Source: an uncultured Lachnospiraceae bacterium
Lineage (GTDB): Bacteria > Bacillota > Clostridia > Lachnospirales > Lachnospiraceae
NCBI GenBank assembly: GCA_930989745.1
Contig: CAKNMY010000013.1
Location: 1 to 43,229, forward strand
Length of the DNA stretch: 43,229 nucleotides
Direction of reading: 5' to 3'
The position numbers and the translations under genes were made by a program. The notes beneath the pieces are model-generated. The model was given only the letters and a program-made list of their open reading frames with translations. It searched no databases and had not been told where the DNA came from. Of the stretch, positions 24,345 through 31,245 are shown piece by piece. Positions within the stretch are counted from its first letter, which is position 1. Each line of letters opens with the position of its first letter.

Positions 24345-25238
24345 TTACGACGGATCGTGGATCAGCAGAGCCATGTCATTCGGGAGCGGCGCCTCAAAGG
24401 ACAAGGGTTCCCCGGTGATGGGGTGCGCAAACTCGAGGCGGGAGGCGTGGAGCGCCTGCCGCTTCATCAGACTGCAGCCCGGATTGTACAGAAAATCTCC
24501 GAGCAGCGGATGGCCGAGAGAAGTCATGTGGACCCGGATCTGATGCGTGCGGCCCGTTTCCAGATGGAGTTCCAGGAGCGCATAGCCGGGGAACTGAGCG
24601 AGCTTTTTAAAGTGCGTGACCGCGCGTTCACCGTGTTCCTCATCAATCTGCCGCTCGATCGTGGAGCCTGCCGCCCTGCCGATCGGGCGGTCCACAGTTC
24701 CGGCTTCAGGAGGATTTCCCTGCACAAGAGCCAGATAGGTGCGGCGGATTTCCCGGCGCTGCAGCATGGAGGAGAGCAGCGCCGCGGACAGCATATGCCT
24801 GGCAATGATCAGAAGTCCGGTCGTATCCCGGTCAAGGCGGTTGATGCAGCGGTATACGAAGGACTCTCCGCGGGAAGCATAGTACCATGCCACCCCGTTC
24901 GCCAGTGTGTTTTCATAATTGCCCTGGGAGGGGTGGATCGGCATGTCCGCCGGCTTGCTGAGCACGAGCAGGTCCTCATCTTCATACGCGATGGAAAGAT
25001 TCATGGGAACCGGCAGGATGTGCTCGGAGACCGTTTCCTCCCGCAGCAGGATGGTCAGATGATCTCCCGCAGAGAGTATGCGGTTTGTAAATACCGGGAC
25101 ATCCCCGACGCAGATGCCGTGCGGGGTTCTCTTCAGATGGGACAGGATATGCCGGGAGTATCCGGCATCCCGCAGGAACTGGCCGACGGAAAGTCCTGCG
25201 TGTTCCCGGTCTGTAATATAATGAAAGATTCGTTCCAT
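24345..25238 (-). CDS. RluA family pseudouridine synthase
   Basis: Converts specific uridines in rRNA or tRNA to pseudouridine. N-terminal S4-like region ('SVGQFLRDAGYSRHILSHLK'), then the catalytic domain with 'CINRLDRDTTGLLIIA', whose second Asp in RLDRDT is the family nucleophile, and 'ETGRTHQIRVHMTSLGHPLL' near the C-terminus. The length is 297 aa, as in RluD/YlyB relatives; the target base cannot be inferred. It converges on the HAD gene with only 15 bp between them and no terminator visible. Confidence 0.92.
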   Translation of the reverse strand: MERIFHYITDREHAGLSVGQFLRDAGYSRHILSHLKRTPHGICVGDVPVFTNRILSAGDHLTILLREETVSEHILPVPMNLSIAYEDEDLLVLSKPADMPIHPSQGNYENTLANGVAWYYASRGESFVYRCINRLDRDTTGLLIIARHMLSAALLSSMLQRREIRRTYLALVQGNPPEAGTVDRPIGRAAGSTIERQIDEEHGERAVTHFKKLAQFPGYALLELHLETGRTHQIRVHMTSLGHPLLGDFLYNPGCSLMKRQALHASRLEFAHPITGEPLSFEAPLPNDMALLIHDPS

Positions 25239-25290
25239 AAGCTGTGTTCTTGCCGCCTTTCTGTAAAAAGTATTACAACAGTTTCCTTAT

Positions 25291-25318
25291 AATATACTGA
25301 CAGAAACGAATCTGTCAA
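25291..25318 (-). promoter_or_regulatory. Promoter of the RluA gene with internal palindrome
   Basis: On the minus strand TTGACA (25318-25313) and TATATT (25296-25291) with a 16-bp spacer. The inverted repeat TGACAGA-N6-TCTGTCA (25298-25317) fills the spacer and covers the -35. Confidence 0.65.
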
Positions 25319-25340
25319 TCAAAAGATTTTTTGACAGACG

Positions 25341-25369
25341 TTGTGAAACGAAAAAAATTATGATAGAAT
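25341..25369 (+). promoter_or_regulatory. Possible promoter of the lactonase gene
   Basis: TTGTGA (25341-25346) and TAGAAT (25364-25369), 17-bp spacer. A TTGACA at 25331 is present too but lacks a well-spaced -10. The assignment is tentative. Confidence 0.4.
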
Positions 25370-25427
25370 AACGATAGTATATTTATAACAACATCTCAAA
25401 GATGGAAAATCTGGAGGCGAGGCAATT

Positions 25428-26498
25428 ATGAATAAAGAAAAGTATGTCGCATACGTCGGAACGTATACGTATGGGAGCAGTATTGGAATTCATTTGTATG
25501 ATGTGGATGTGGAGGAGGGAACGCTCACCGAGCGGAAGGTCGTTCCTGTGAATAACTCTTCCTATCTGGCTCTGTCGATGAACGAGAAGTTCCTGTATTC
25601 AATCGCCGATGAGGGCGTGGCGGTATTCAAGCGCCACAGCGACGGAGATTTGGAATATATGAATAAGGTGGACATCGACGGTATGAGAGGATGTTACTTA
25701 TCTGTGGACAAGACCGGAAAGTATCTCTTTGTGGCAGGATATCACGACGGCAAAGTGACGGTTGTCCATACAAGGAGAGACGGCAGCCTGGGAAGCGTTA
25801 TGGACGGTGTCTTCCACCGAGGACTCGGAAGCGTGGCAGAGCGCAGTTTCCGCCCGCATGTAACCTGCGTGGTTCCGTCCCCGGACAACAAGTACCTCTG
25901 CGCGGTGGACAACGGTATCGACCAGGTGAAGATTTACCGTATCAATAAGATGAAGCACAAGCTGGAGCTGGTGGATATTTTAAGATGCGAACTCGAGAGC
26001 GGGCCGCGTCTGATGAAGTTCAGCCGTGACGGAAAGTATGCGTACATTCTGTATGAACTGGCGAATAAGATCGATGTGTTCACTTATGACGGCGAGGGCA
26101 AGACACCGGAGTTCGAACGTATCCAGAGCGTAAGTACGACCTCGGATACCATCGACCCCGTACACGACGCGGCAGCGGCGCTCAGCATGTCGCCGGACGG
26201 CAATTACCTGTTCTGCTCCACAGCCGGAGACAATACAGTAGCCATGTTTAAGATCGACAGAGAGACCGGTATGCTCGATAAGCAGTTTGCGCTTCCGATC
26301 AGCGGCGAATTCCCGAAGGATATTGCGCTGTTCCCGGACGGAAAGCACATCGCAGTCGCGAACCATGAGTCAAACAGCATCACGACGTTTACCATCGACT
26401 ATGAGAAGAAGCTGCTCATCATGAAGGGCAAGCCGATGAAGGTGGAGACGCCGAACTGCATTAAGATTATAAAAGTACCGGCAGAGGAAGAAGAATAA
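25428..26498 (+). CDS. Lactonase family beta-propeller protein
   Basis: Seven-bladed propeller of the lactonase family (PF10282 type), which includes the YbhE/Pgl form of 6-phosphogluconolactonase. Repeating blade strands are visible: 'YVAYVGTYTYGSSIGIHLYD', 'YLALSMNEKFLYSIADEG', 'VPSPDNKYLCAVDNGIDQVK', 'ALSMSPDGNYLFCSTAGDNT' and 'ALFPDGKHIAVANHESNSIT'. No signal peptide, 356 aa, normal length, ribosome site GGAGGCGAGG. It could hydrolyse 6-phosphogluconolactone; the family is broad and no linked pentose-phosphate gene is present, so the substrate is uncertain. Confidence 0.85.
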   Translation: MNKEKYVAYVGTYTYGSSIGIHLYDVDVEEGTLTERKVVPVNNSSYLALSMNEKFLYSIADEGVAVFKRHSDGDLEYMNKVDIDGMRGCYLSVDKTGKYLFVAGYHDGKVTVVHTRRDGSLGSVMDGVFHRGLGSVAERSFRPHVTCVVPSPDNKYLCAVDNGIDQVKIYRINKMKHKLELVDILRCELESGPRLMKFSRDGKYAYILYELANKIDVFTYDGEGKTPEFERIQSVSTTSDTIDPVHDAAAALSMSPDGNYLFCSTAGDNTVAMFKIDRETGMLDKQFALPISGEFPKDIALFPDGKHIAVANHESNSITTFTIDYEKKLLIMKGKPMKVETPNCIKIIKVPAEEEE

Positions 26499-26537
26499 AG
26501 ACATCCCCCGCAGCCATTGGCTGCGGGGGATGTCTTT
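26497..26537. terminator. Bidirectional terminator
   Basis: A 19-bp perfect stem (26497-26515 with 26519-26537) around a 3-nt loop, A-rich on the left and T-rich on the right, between the converging lactonase and chorismate synthase genes. Confidence 0.92.
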
Positions 26538-27632
26538 TTACTTCCAGATTTTCTGCAGATTCTCAAGCTTTGCGCACGCGCCTGTCATCAGCGCGTCGAG
26601 CAGGACGATCGCGACCATGGACTCCATGACCACGACGCCGCGCGCGACGATGATGGGATCATGGCGGCCCTTGATGCTGACCGTGATATTTTCCCCGGAT
26701 GTATTGACTGTATTCTGGGGAGAATAGACGGAAGGAGTCGGCTTAAAGGCTGCGCGGACGATAATGTCGCTTCCGTCGCTGATGCCGCCCAGGATGCCGC
26801 CGGCGTGGTTGGTGCCTTTTTTGATCTCTCCGTTCTCGTCATAGTAAAAGCTGTCGTTGTTCGCGGTGCCGCACGAGCGTGCAGCGGCAAAGCCGTCGCC
26901 GATCTCTACGCCTTTTACGGCTCCGATGGAGAAGAGCGCTTTGCCGAGATTGGCGTCGAGCTTGTCAAAGACGGGATTGCCCGCTCCCGCCGGCATGCCG
27001 GAGACGATGCACTCGGCGACGCCGCCCGCGGAGTCGCGGCGCGCCATGCAGCCCTCGAGAAATTCGCGGGCGCGCTCGGCAGCCTTTGCATCGGGCATAT
27101 TGAATTCGTTCTGTGTAATCTCTTCTCTGGAGAAGGCGGAGATCTCAACCGGACCGATAGAGCGGACGTAGGAGCAGAGCGAGATTCCAAGCGTACCTAA
27201 GACTTTGGACGCGATCGCGCCTGCAGCCACGCGCCCGATGGTCTCGCGTCCGGAGGAACGTCCGCCTCCGCGGTAATCGCGGAATCCGTACTTCGCGTCA
27301 TACGTGTAGTCCGCATGGCCCGGGCGGTAATACTGTGAGATTTCGCTGTAATCGTGGGAGCGCTGATCCGTGTTCTCAACGAGCAGGGAGATCGGCGTTC
27401 CGGTCGTCTTTCCCTCGAAGACTCCGGAGAGAATACGCACGAGATCTGACTCGGTTCTCTGTGTGGAGTAGCGGCTCTGTCCCGGCTTTCTGCGGTTCAG
27501 AAACTGCTGGATATCCGGCGCGCTGAGCGGCACGCCTGCCGGACAGCCGTCCACAACGACGCCGATCGCCCGGCCGTGGGACTCTCCCCAGGTAGTTATT
27601 TTAAATAAGGTTCCGAATGTAGAGCCTGACAT
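26538..27632 (-). CDS. aroC: Chorismate synthase
   Basis: Last step of the shikimate pathway, converting EPSP to chorismate with reduced FMN. Start 'GTLFKITTWGESHGRAIGVV' holds the His17-type catalytic region; 'GGRSSGRETIGRVAAGAIAS' and 'DKLDANLGKALFSIGAVKGV' are family signatures; 'TNHAGGILGGISDGSDIIVR' and 'GRHDPIIVARGVVVMESMVA' follow. Full length at 364 aa. It is monocistronic with its own promoter, apart from other aro genes. Confidence 0.96.
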   Translation of the reverse strand: MSGSTFGTLFKITTWGESHGRAIGVVVDGCPAGVPLSAPDIQQFLNRRKPGQSRYSTQRTESDLVRILSGVFEGKTTGTPISLLVENTDQRSHDYSEISQYYRPGHADYTYDAKYGFRDYRGGGRSSGRETIGRVAAGAIASKVLGTLGISLCSYVRSIGPVEISAFSREEITQNEFNMPDAKAAERAREFLEGCMARRDSAGGVAECIVSGMPAGAGNPVFDKLDANLGKALFSIGAVKGVEIGDGFAAARSCGTANNDSFYYDENGEIKKGTNHAGGILGGISDGSDIIVRAAFKPTPSVYSPQNTVNTSGENITVSIKGRHDPIIVARGVVVMESMVAIVLLDALMTGACAKLENLQKIWK

Positions 27633-27668
27633 AGACTGATCCCTCTTTTCTAAAAAATATATACCGCC

Positions 27669-27697
27669 ATTATAGCGAAACAGGAGCGTTTTGTAAA
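27669..27697 (-). promoter_or_regulatory. Promoter of aroC
   Basis: On the minus strand TTTACA (27697-27692) and TATAAT (27674-27669), 17-bp spacer. Confidence 0.75.
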
Positions 27698-27748
27698 TCG
27701 AAAGCGTATGACTTGTGCAAAACTTAGGTTAAAGTTTCGGGAATTAAA

Positions 27749-27777
27749 TTGACAAACCATAGGGCAGGTCTTATAAT
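27749..27777 (+). promoter_or_regulatory. Consensus promoter of the corA leader
   Basis: TTGACA (27749-27754), 17-bp spacer, TATAAT (27772-27777): a perfect sigma-A consensus. Transcription would start near 27784, giving a leader of about 190 nt before corA. Confidence 0.88.
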
Positions 27778-27783
27778 TAGTAT

Positions 27784-27976
27784 GTGTTTTTAGGCTTATG
27801 GAAACACCAGGAAGACAAATATCAGCGAAAGGAAGTGTTTTTATGGAAGGCGGGCCTTGTCCTGGGCAGATAGAGCAGACAGAAGAAACAGAACAAAAGA
27901 ATAGCAATTATCTGTAACAGAACACGGCGGTACTTACTTTCGTGTTCTTTTGCAGACACGAAAGGAGCCATATAAC
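27784..27976 (+). promoter_or_regulatory. Structured corA leader with alternative hairpins
   Basis: Three pairing options are visible. A 5' hairpin joins GTGTTTTT (27784-27791) to GGAAACAC (27800-27807); a second GTGTTTTT (27835-27842), between the leader ORF's ribosome site and ATG, could pair with the same GGAAACAC. Hairpin A joins AGAACACG (27919-27926) to CGTGTTCT (27941-27948), followed by a short T-run. Hairpin B joins CTTTCGTG (27937-27944) to CACGAAAG (27957-27964) and covers the first part of the corA ribosome site AAAGGAG (27961-27967). A and B share 27941-27944, so they exclude each other. The consensus core of the M-box magnesium riboswitch was not found. Confidence 0.6.
27843..27917 (+). 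CDS. Putative 24-aa leader peptide upstream of corA
   Basis: Short ORF in the corA leader with its own ribosome site (AAAGGA, 27828-27833, 9 bases before the ATG). The peptide starts MEGGPCPGQ, continues with the acidic run EQTEETEQ, and ends NSNYL. Its stop codon is two bases before hairpin A. The mix of early acidic and alternating proline residues resembles the composition of enterobacterial MgtL, where low magnesium makes ribosomes drop off; that parallel is inference. It resembles no protein family I know, and could be a chance ORF, but ribosome site, position and hairpin placement argue for a regulatory leader. Confidence 0.5.
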   Translation: MEGGPCPGQIEQTEETEQKNSNYL

Positions 27977-28918
27977 ATGATTCGTATTTTCAGAACGATA
28001 GACGGAAGTGTTCACCAGATCAGTGAGGCGCAGGAGGGAAGCTGGATTGCGCTCACTGATCCCACGGCAACAGAGATCCTTGAGATTTCTGAGAAGTACA
28101 ACATCGACGCGGATGACCTGAGGGCGCCGCTGGATGAGGAGGAGCGCTCCCGTATTGAGGTGGAGGACAACTACACCCTGATTCTTGTGGATATCCCTGT
28201 GACAGAAGAGCGGAACGACAAAGACTGGTATATCACGATCCCTCTGTCCATTATCGTGACGGACGAGATGATCTTTACCGTATGCCTGGAGGATTCCCCG
28301 ATCTTAAGCGCGTTTATGGACGGACGCGTACGCAATTTCTATACGTACAAGCGCACACGGTTTATTCTTCAGATCCTGTATAAGAATGCATCCATGTTCC
28401 TGCACTACCTGAGAATTATCGACAAGAAGAGCGAGATGGTGGAGACGAAGCTGCATAAGTCCCAGAGGAATCAGGAGCTTATCGAGCTCCTGGAGCTGGA
28501 GAAGTCTCTGGTATACTTTACGACGTCCCTGCGGGCCAATGAGGTGGTGCTGGAGAAGCTGCTGAAGGTGGACAGAATCAAGCAGTACCCGGAGGATGAG
28601 GATCTGCTCGAGGATGTAATCGTAGAGAATAAGCAGGCGATTGAGATGGCGAACATCTACAGCGGAGTCTTAAGCGGCACGATGGACGCCTTCGCGTCGG
28701 TTATCTCGAACAACCAGAACATCGTCATGAAGTTTCTGGCGATCGTCACAATGGTGATGTCAATTCCCACAATGATCTTCAGCGCCTACGGTATGAATGT
28801 CAATTCCAAGGGAATGCCGTTTGCTAATGATCCCATGGGATTTCTGTATGTGATCCTCTTTTCACTGGTTTTAAGCCTTGTAGTGGCATTTATTTTTTCA
28901 AAGAAGAACTTATTCTGA
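27977..28918 (+). CDS. corA: CorA family magnesium transporter
   Basis: Membrane channel for uptake of Mg2+ (also Co2+ or Ni2+ in relatives). A long cytoplasmic N-terminal domain with acidic stretches 'DEEERSRIEVEDNYTLILVD' is followed by the long stalk helix and two C-terminal membrane helices; the signature GMN is in 'FSAYGMNVNSKGMPF', and the usual short basic tail is 'SKKNLF'. It has 313 aa from the ATG at 27977, which follows AAAGGAG with 9-base spacing; the upstream in-frame TTG at 27950 lies in the leader hairpin and is rejected. First gene of a probable corA-rhomboid-pyk-decarboxylase operon. Confidence 0.95.
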   Translation: MIRIFRTIDGSVHQISEAQEGSWIALTDPTATEILEISEKYNIDADDLRAPLDEEERSRIEVEDNYTLILVDIPVTEERNDKDWYITIPLSIIVTDEMIFTVCLEDSPILSAFMDGRVRNFYTYKRTRFILQILYKNASMFLHYLRIIDKKSEMVETKLHKSQRNQELIELLELEKSLVYFTTSLRANEVVLEKLLKVDRIKQYPEDEDLLEDVIVENKQAIEMANIYSGVLSGTMDAFASVISNNQNIVMKFLAIVTMVMSIPTMIFSAYGMNVNSKGMPFANDPMGFLYVILFSLVLSLVVAFIFSKKNLF

Positions 28919-28933
28919 CGATTGAGGAGAATT

Positions 28934-29770
28934 ATGAGGTTAATGGACAAACTGGAGCGGAAGTTCGGACGGTATGCGATTCCGCATCTGACACAATTTA
29001 TCATACTGACCTATGTGCTGGGATACGTTATTTCTATCCTGGCCCCGAATATCCAGCGATACCTGACGCTGGACCCGTATTTTATCCTGCACGGGCAGGT
29101 GTGGCGCATTGTAACCTGGCTTCTGATTCCGCCCAGCAGGCTTGATATCTTTACGATCATTATGCTGCTGTTTTACTATTCCCTGGGCACGAATCTGGAG
29201 CGCGCTTGGGGTGCGTTCCGGTATAATGTCTATATCCTGGGAGGTATCCTGATCACGCTGATCGGTGCGTTTGTCTTTTACGGTGTGGAGGTGGCAATTC
29301 TGGGAACCGCCGCTATTACGTTCGGGAGCCTGTTCAGCACGTATTACATCAGTCTTTCGATCTTTCTGGGGTTTGCGGCGACATACCCGAATATGCAGGT
29401 ACTCCTGTATTTTATCATTCCTGTAAAGATCAAGTGGCTGGCATATCTGGACGTGGCGTACCTGGCAGTCATGATGATTATCGGAGGCTGGGCGACCAGA
29501 GTTGTGATTATCTGTTCCCTGATGAACTTTATTATATTTTTCCTGTCAACAAGAAATATGCGGCGTTATAATCCGAAAGAGATCCACAGGAAGAAGGTAT
29601 ATACTCAGGCAGTGCACAAGGGACAGATGAATGTGACAAAGCATAAGTGCGCGGTGTGCGGCAGAACGGAGAAGGATGGAGATCATCTGGAATTCCGCTT
29701 CTGTTCCAAGTGCAACGGCAACTATGAATATTGTCAGGACCATTTATTTACACATGAGCATATTAAGTGA
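28934..29770 (+). CDS. Rhomboid-like membrane protein with C-terminal zinc ribbon
   Basis: Six-helix membrane protein with rhomboid-like layout: 'HGQVWRIVTWLLIPPS' and 'LGTNLERAWGAFRYNVYILG' parallel the rhomboid L1 and GxxxExxxG regions. The catalytic GxSG serine motif is not found ('TFGSLFSTYYISLS' is in its place), so it is probably a non-proteolytic relative. A C-terminal cytoplasmic domain carries CAVC, CSKC and 'YCQDHLFTHEH', the ligands of a zinc ribbon or treble clef. It has 278 aa if the ATG at 28934 is used; 28943 is also possible. It sits 15 bp after corA and 19 bp before pyk. Function unknown. Confidence 0.75.
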   Translation: MRLMDKLERKFGRYAIPHLTQFIILTYVLGYVISILAPNIQRYLTLDPYFILHGQVWRIVTWLLIPPSRLDIFTIIMLLFYYSLGTNLERAWGAFRYNVYILGGILITLIGAFVFYGVEVAILGTAAITFGSLFSTYYISLSIFLGFAATYPNMQVLLYFIIPVKIKWLAYLDVAYLAVMMIIGGWATRVVIICSLMNFIIFFLSTRNMRRYNPKEIHRKKVYTQAVHKGQMNVTKHKCAVCGRTEKDGDHLEFRFCSKCNGNYEYCQDHLFTHEHIK

Positions 29771-29789
29771 TGAAAGGGAAGAATGAATT

Positions 29790-31223
29790 ATGAAGAGAAC
29801 CAAAATTGTATGTACCATGGGACCAAATACCGATTCGAGAGAGATGATGAAAGCTCTGGTAGAGAACGGTATGGACGTGGCAAGATTTAACTTCTCCCAT
29901 GGCGACCACGAGGAGCAGAAGAGCCGAGCAGACATTTTAAAAGATGTCCGCAAAGAACTGAAGCGTCCTGTGGCAATGCTTCTGGACACCAAAGGACCGG
30001 AGATCCGTACCGGAGTACTCAGGGACGGCAAGAAGGTGACGCTGAAGGAGAATGAGCAGTTTGTGATCACGACGGATGAACGTGTGGGCGATGAGACGGG
30101 ATGTTCCATCACCTATAAAGATCTTCCGAAAGACGTGGTTCCCGGGAATACAATTTTGATTGACGACGGACTGATCGAGCTGACCGTTGAGGAGGTAAGA
30201 GGGAACGACATTGTCTGCCGTATCGTAAACGGAGGCGAGCTGGGACAGAAGAAGGGTGTGAATGTTCCGAACGTCAAAGTAAATCTTCCCGCAATCACAG
30301 AGAAGGACAAAAACGATATCCTGTTCGGAATCGAGCAGGGATTTGACTATATTGCTGCATCCTTTGTACGGAACGCGGACGCGGTGCGTGAGATCCGCGC
30401 GATCTTAAAGGAGCACGATTCCTCCATTGATATTATCGCCAAGATCGAGAATGCGGAGGGTGTGGAAAATATCGATGAGATCATCCAGGAAGCGGATGGA
30501 ATCATGGTGGCGCGCGGTGACCTCGGAGTTGAGATTCCGGCGTATGAGGTTCCCTACATCCAGAAGCAGATTATTGAGAAGTGCAACCACGCGTTTAAGC
30601 CGGTTATCACAGCTACGCAGATGCTGGATTCCATGATGAGAAACCCGCGTCCGACCAGAGCGGAGGTTACAGACGTTGCGAACGCGATCTATGACGGAAC
30701 CGACGCGGTTATGCTCTCCGGAGAGACGGCGATGGGCAAATATCCGCTGGAAGCGGTGCGCATGATGGTGCAGATCGCAGTGTCTACCGAGAAGCATCTG
30801 AAGTTTGAGGATTACCGTGACCACGCGGCGCTCAAGGGCAAGCTGAACGTATCCAGCTCCATGGGCTTTGCGGTTGTAAATGTGGCGAATAATATTAACG
30901 CGGCATGCATCGTGACTCCGACCGTGAGCGGAAGAACTGCGCGCCTGATTTCGAATTTAAGGCCGTCCGTGCCGATTTACGCAGTGACTCCGAACGAGTG
31001 GGTTCAGAGAAAGATGCAGCTCTACTGGGGCGTTGTGCCGCTGGGCGGATATGAGGAGGATTCCACGGAAAATATCATCTCCCACGCCCTGTACATGGTA
31101 ACCAGACAGAAGGTTGTAAAGCCGGGAGATATGATGGTATTTACAGCAGGAGACCCGGCGACGAACGTCGTGAAGGGCGAGGGCGCCATGACGAATATTC
31201 TTCAGGTTATCCAGGCAAGATAA
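29790..31223 (+). CDS. pyk: Pyruvate kinase
   Basis: Final ATP-forming step of glycolysis, PEP plus ADP to pyruvate plus ATP, needing Mg2+ and usually K+. N-terminal 'KRTKIVCTMGPNTDSREMMK', B domain after 'LLDTKGPEIRTG', catalytic region 'DIIAKIENAEGVENIDEII' with the active Lys, then 'GIMVARGDLGVEIPAYEVPY' and 'TATQMLDSMMRNPRPTRAEV'. It has 477 aa, so it lacks the extra C-terminal PEP-utiliser-like domain found in Bacillus. Codon use is strongly biased, as expected for a highly expressed gene. Cotranscribed with corA and the rhomboid-like gene by position. Confidence 0.96.
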   Translation: MKRTKIVCTMGPNTDSREMMKALVENGMDVARFNFSHGDHEEQKSRADILKDVRKELKRPVAMLLDTKGPEIRTGVLRDGKKVTLKENEQFVITTDERVGDETGCSITYKDLPKDVVPGNTILIDDGLIELTVEEVRGNDIVCRIVNGGELGQKKGVNVPNVKVNLPAITEKDKNDILFGIEQGFDYIAASFVRNADAVREIRAILKEHDSSIDIIAKIENAEGVENIDEIIQEADGIMVARGDLGVEIPAYEVPYIQKQIIEKCNHAFKPVITATQMLDSMMRNPRPTRAEVTDVANAIYDGTDAVMLSGETAMGKYPLEAVRMMVQIAVSTEKHLKFEDYRDHAALKGKLNVSSSMGFAVVNVANNINAACIVTPTVSGRTARLISNLRPSVPIYAVTPNEWVQRKMQLYWGVVPLGGYEEDSTENIISHALYMVTRQKVVKPGDMMVFTAGDPATNVVKGEGAMTNILQVIQAR

Positions 31224-31245
31224 ATAAAAAAGAGGAGATACAATT

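Noticed and set aside
27784..27976. M-box (ykoK) magnesium riboswitch upstream of corA
   Set aside because: The conserved M-box core sequences were not found and the region contains a translated-looking ORF instead. A covariance search would settle it.
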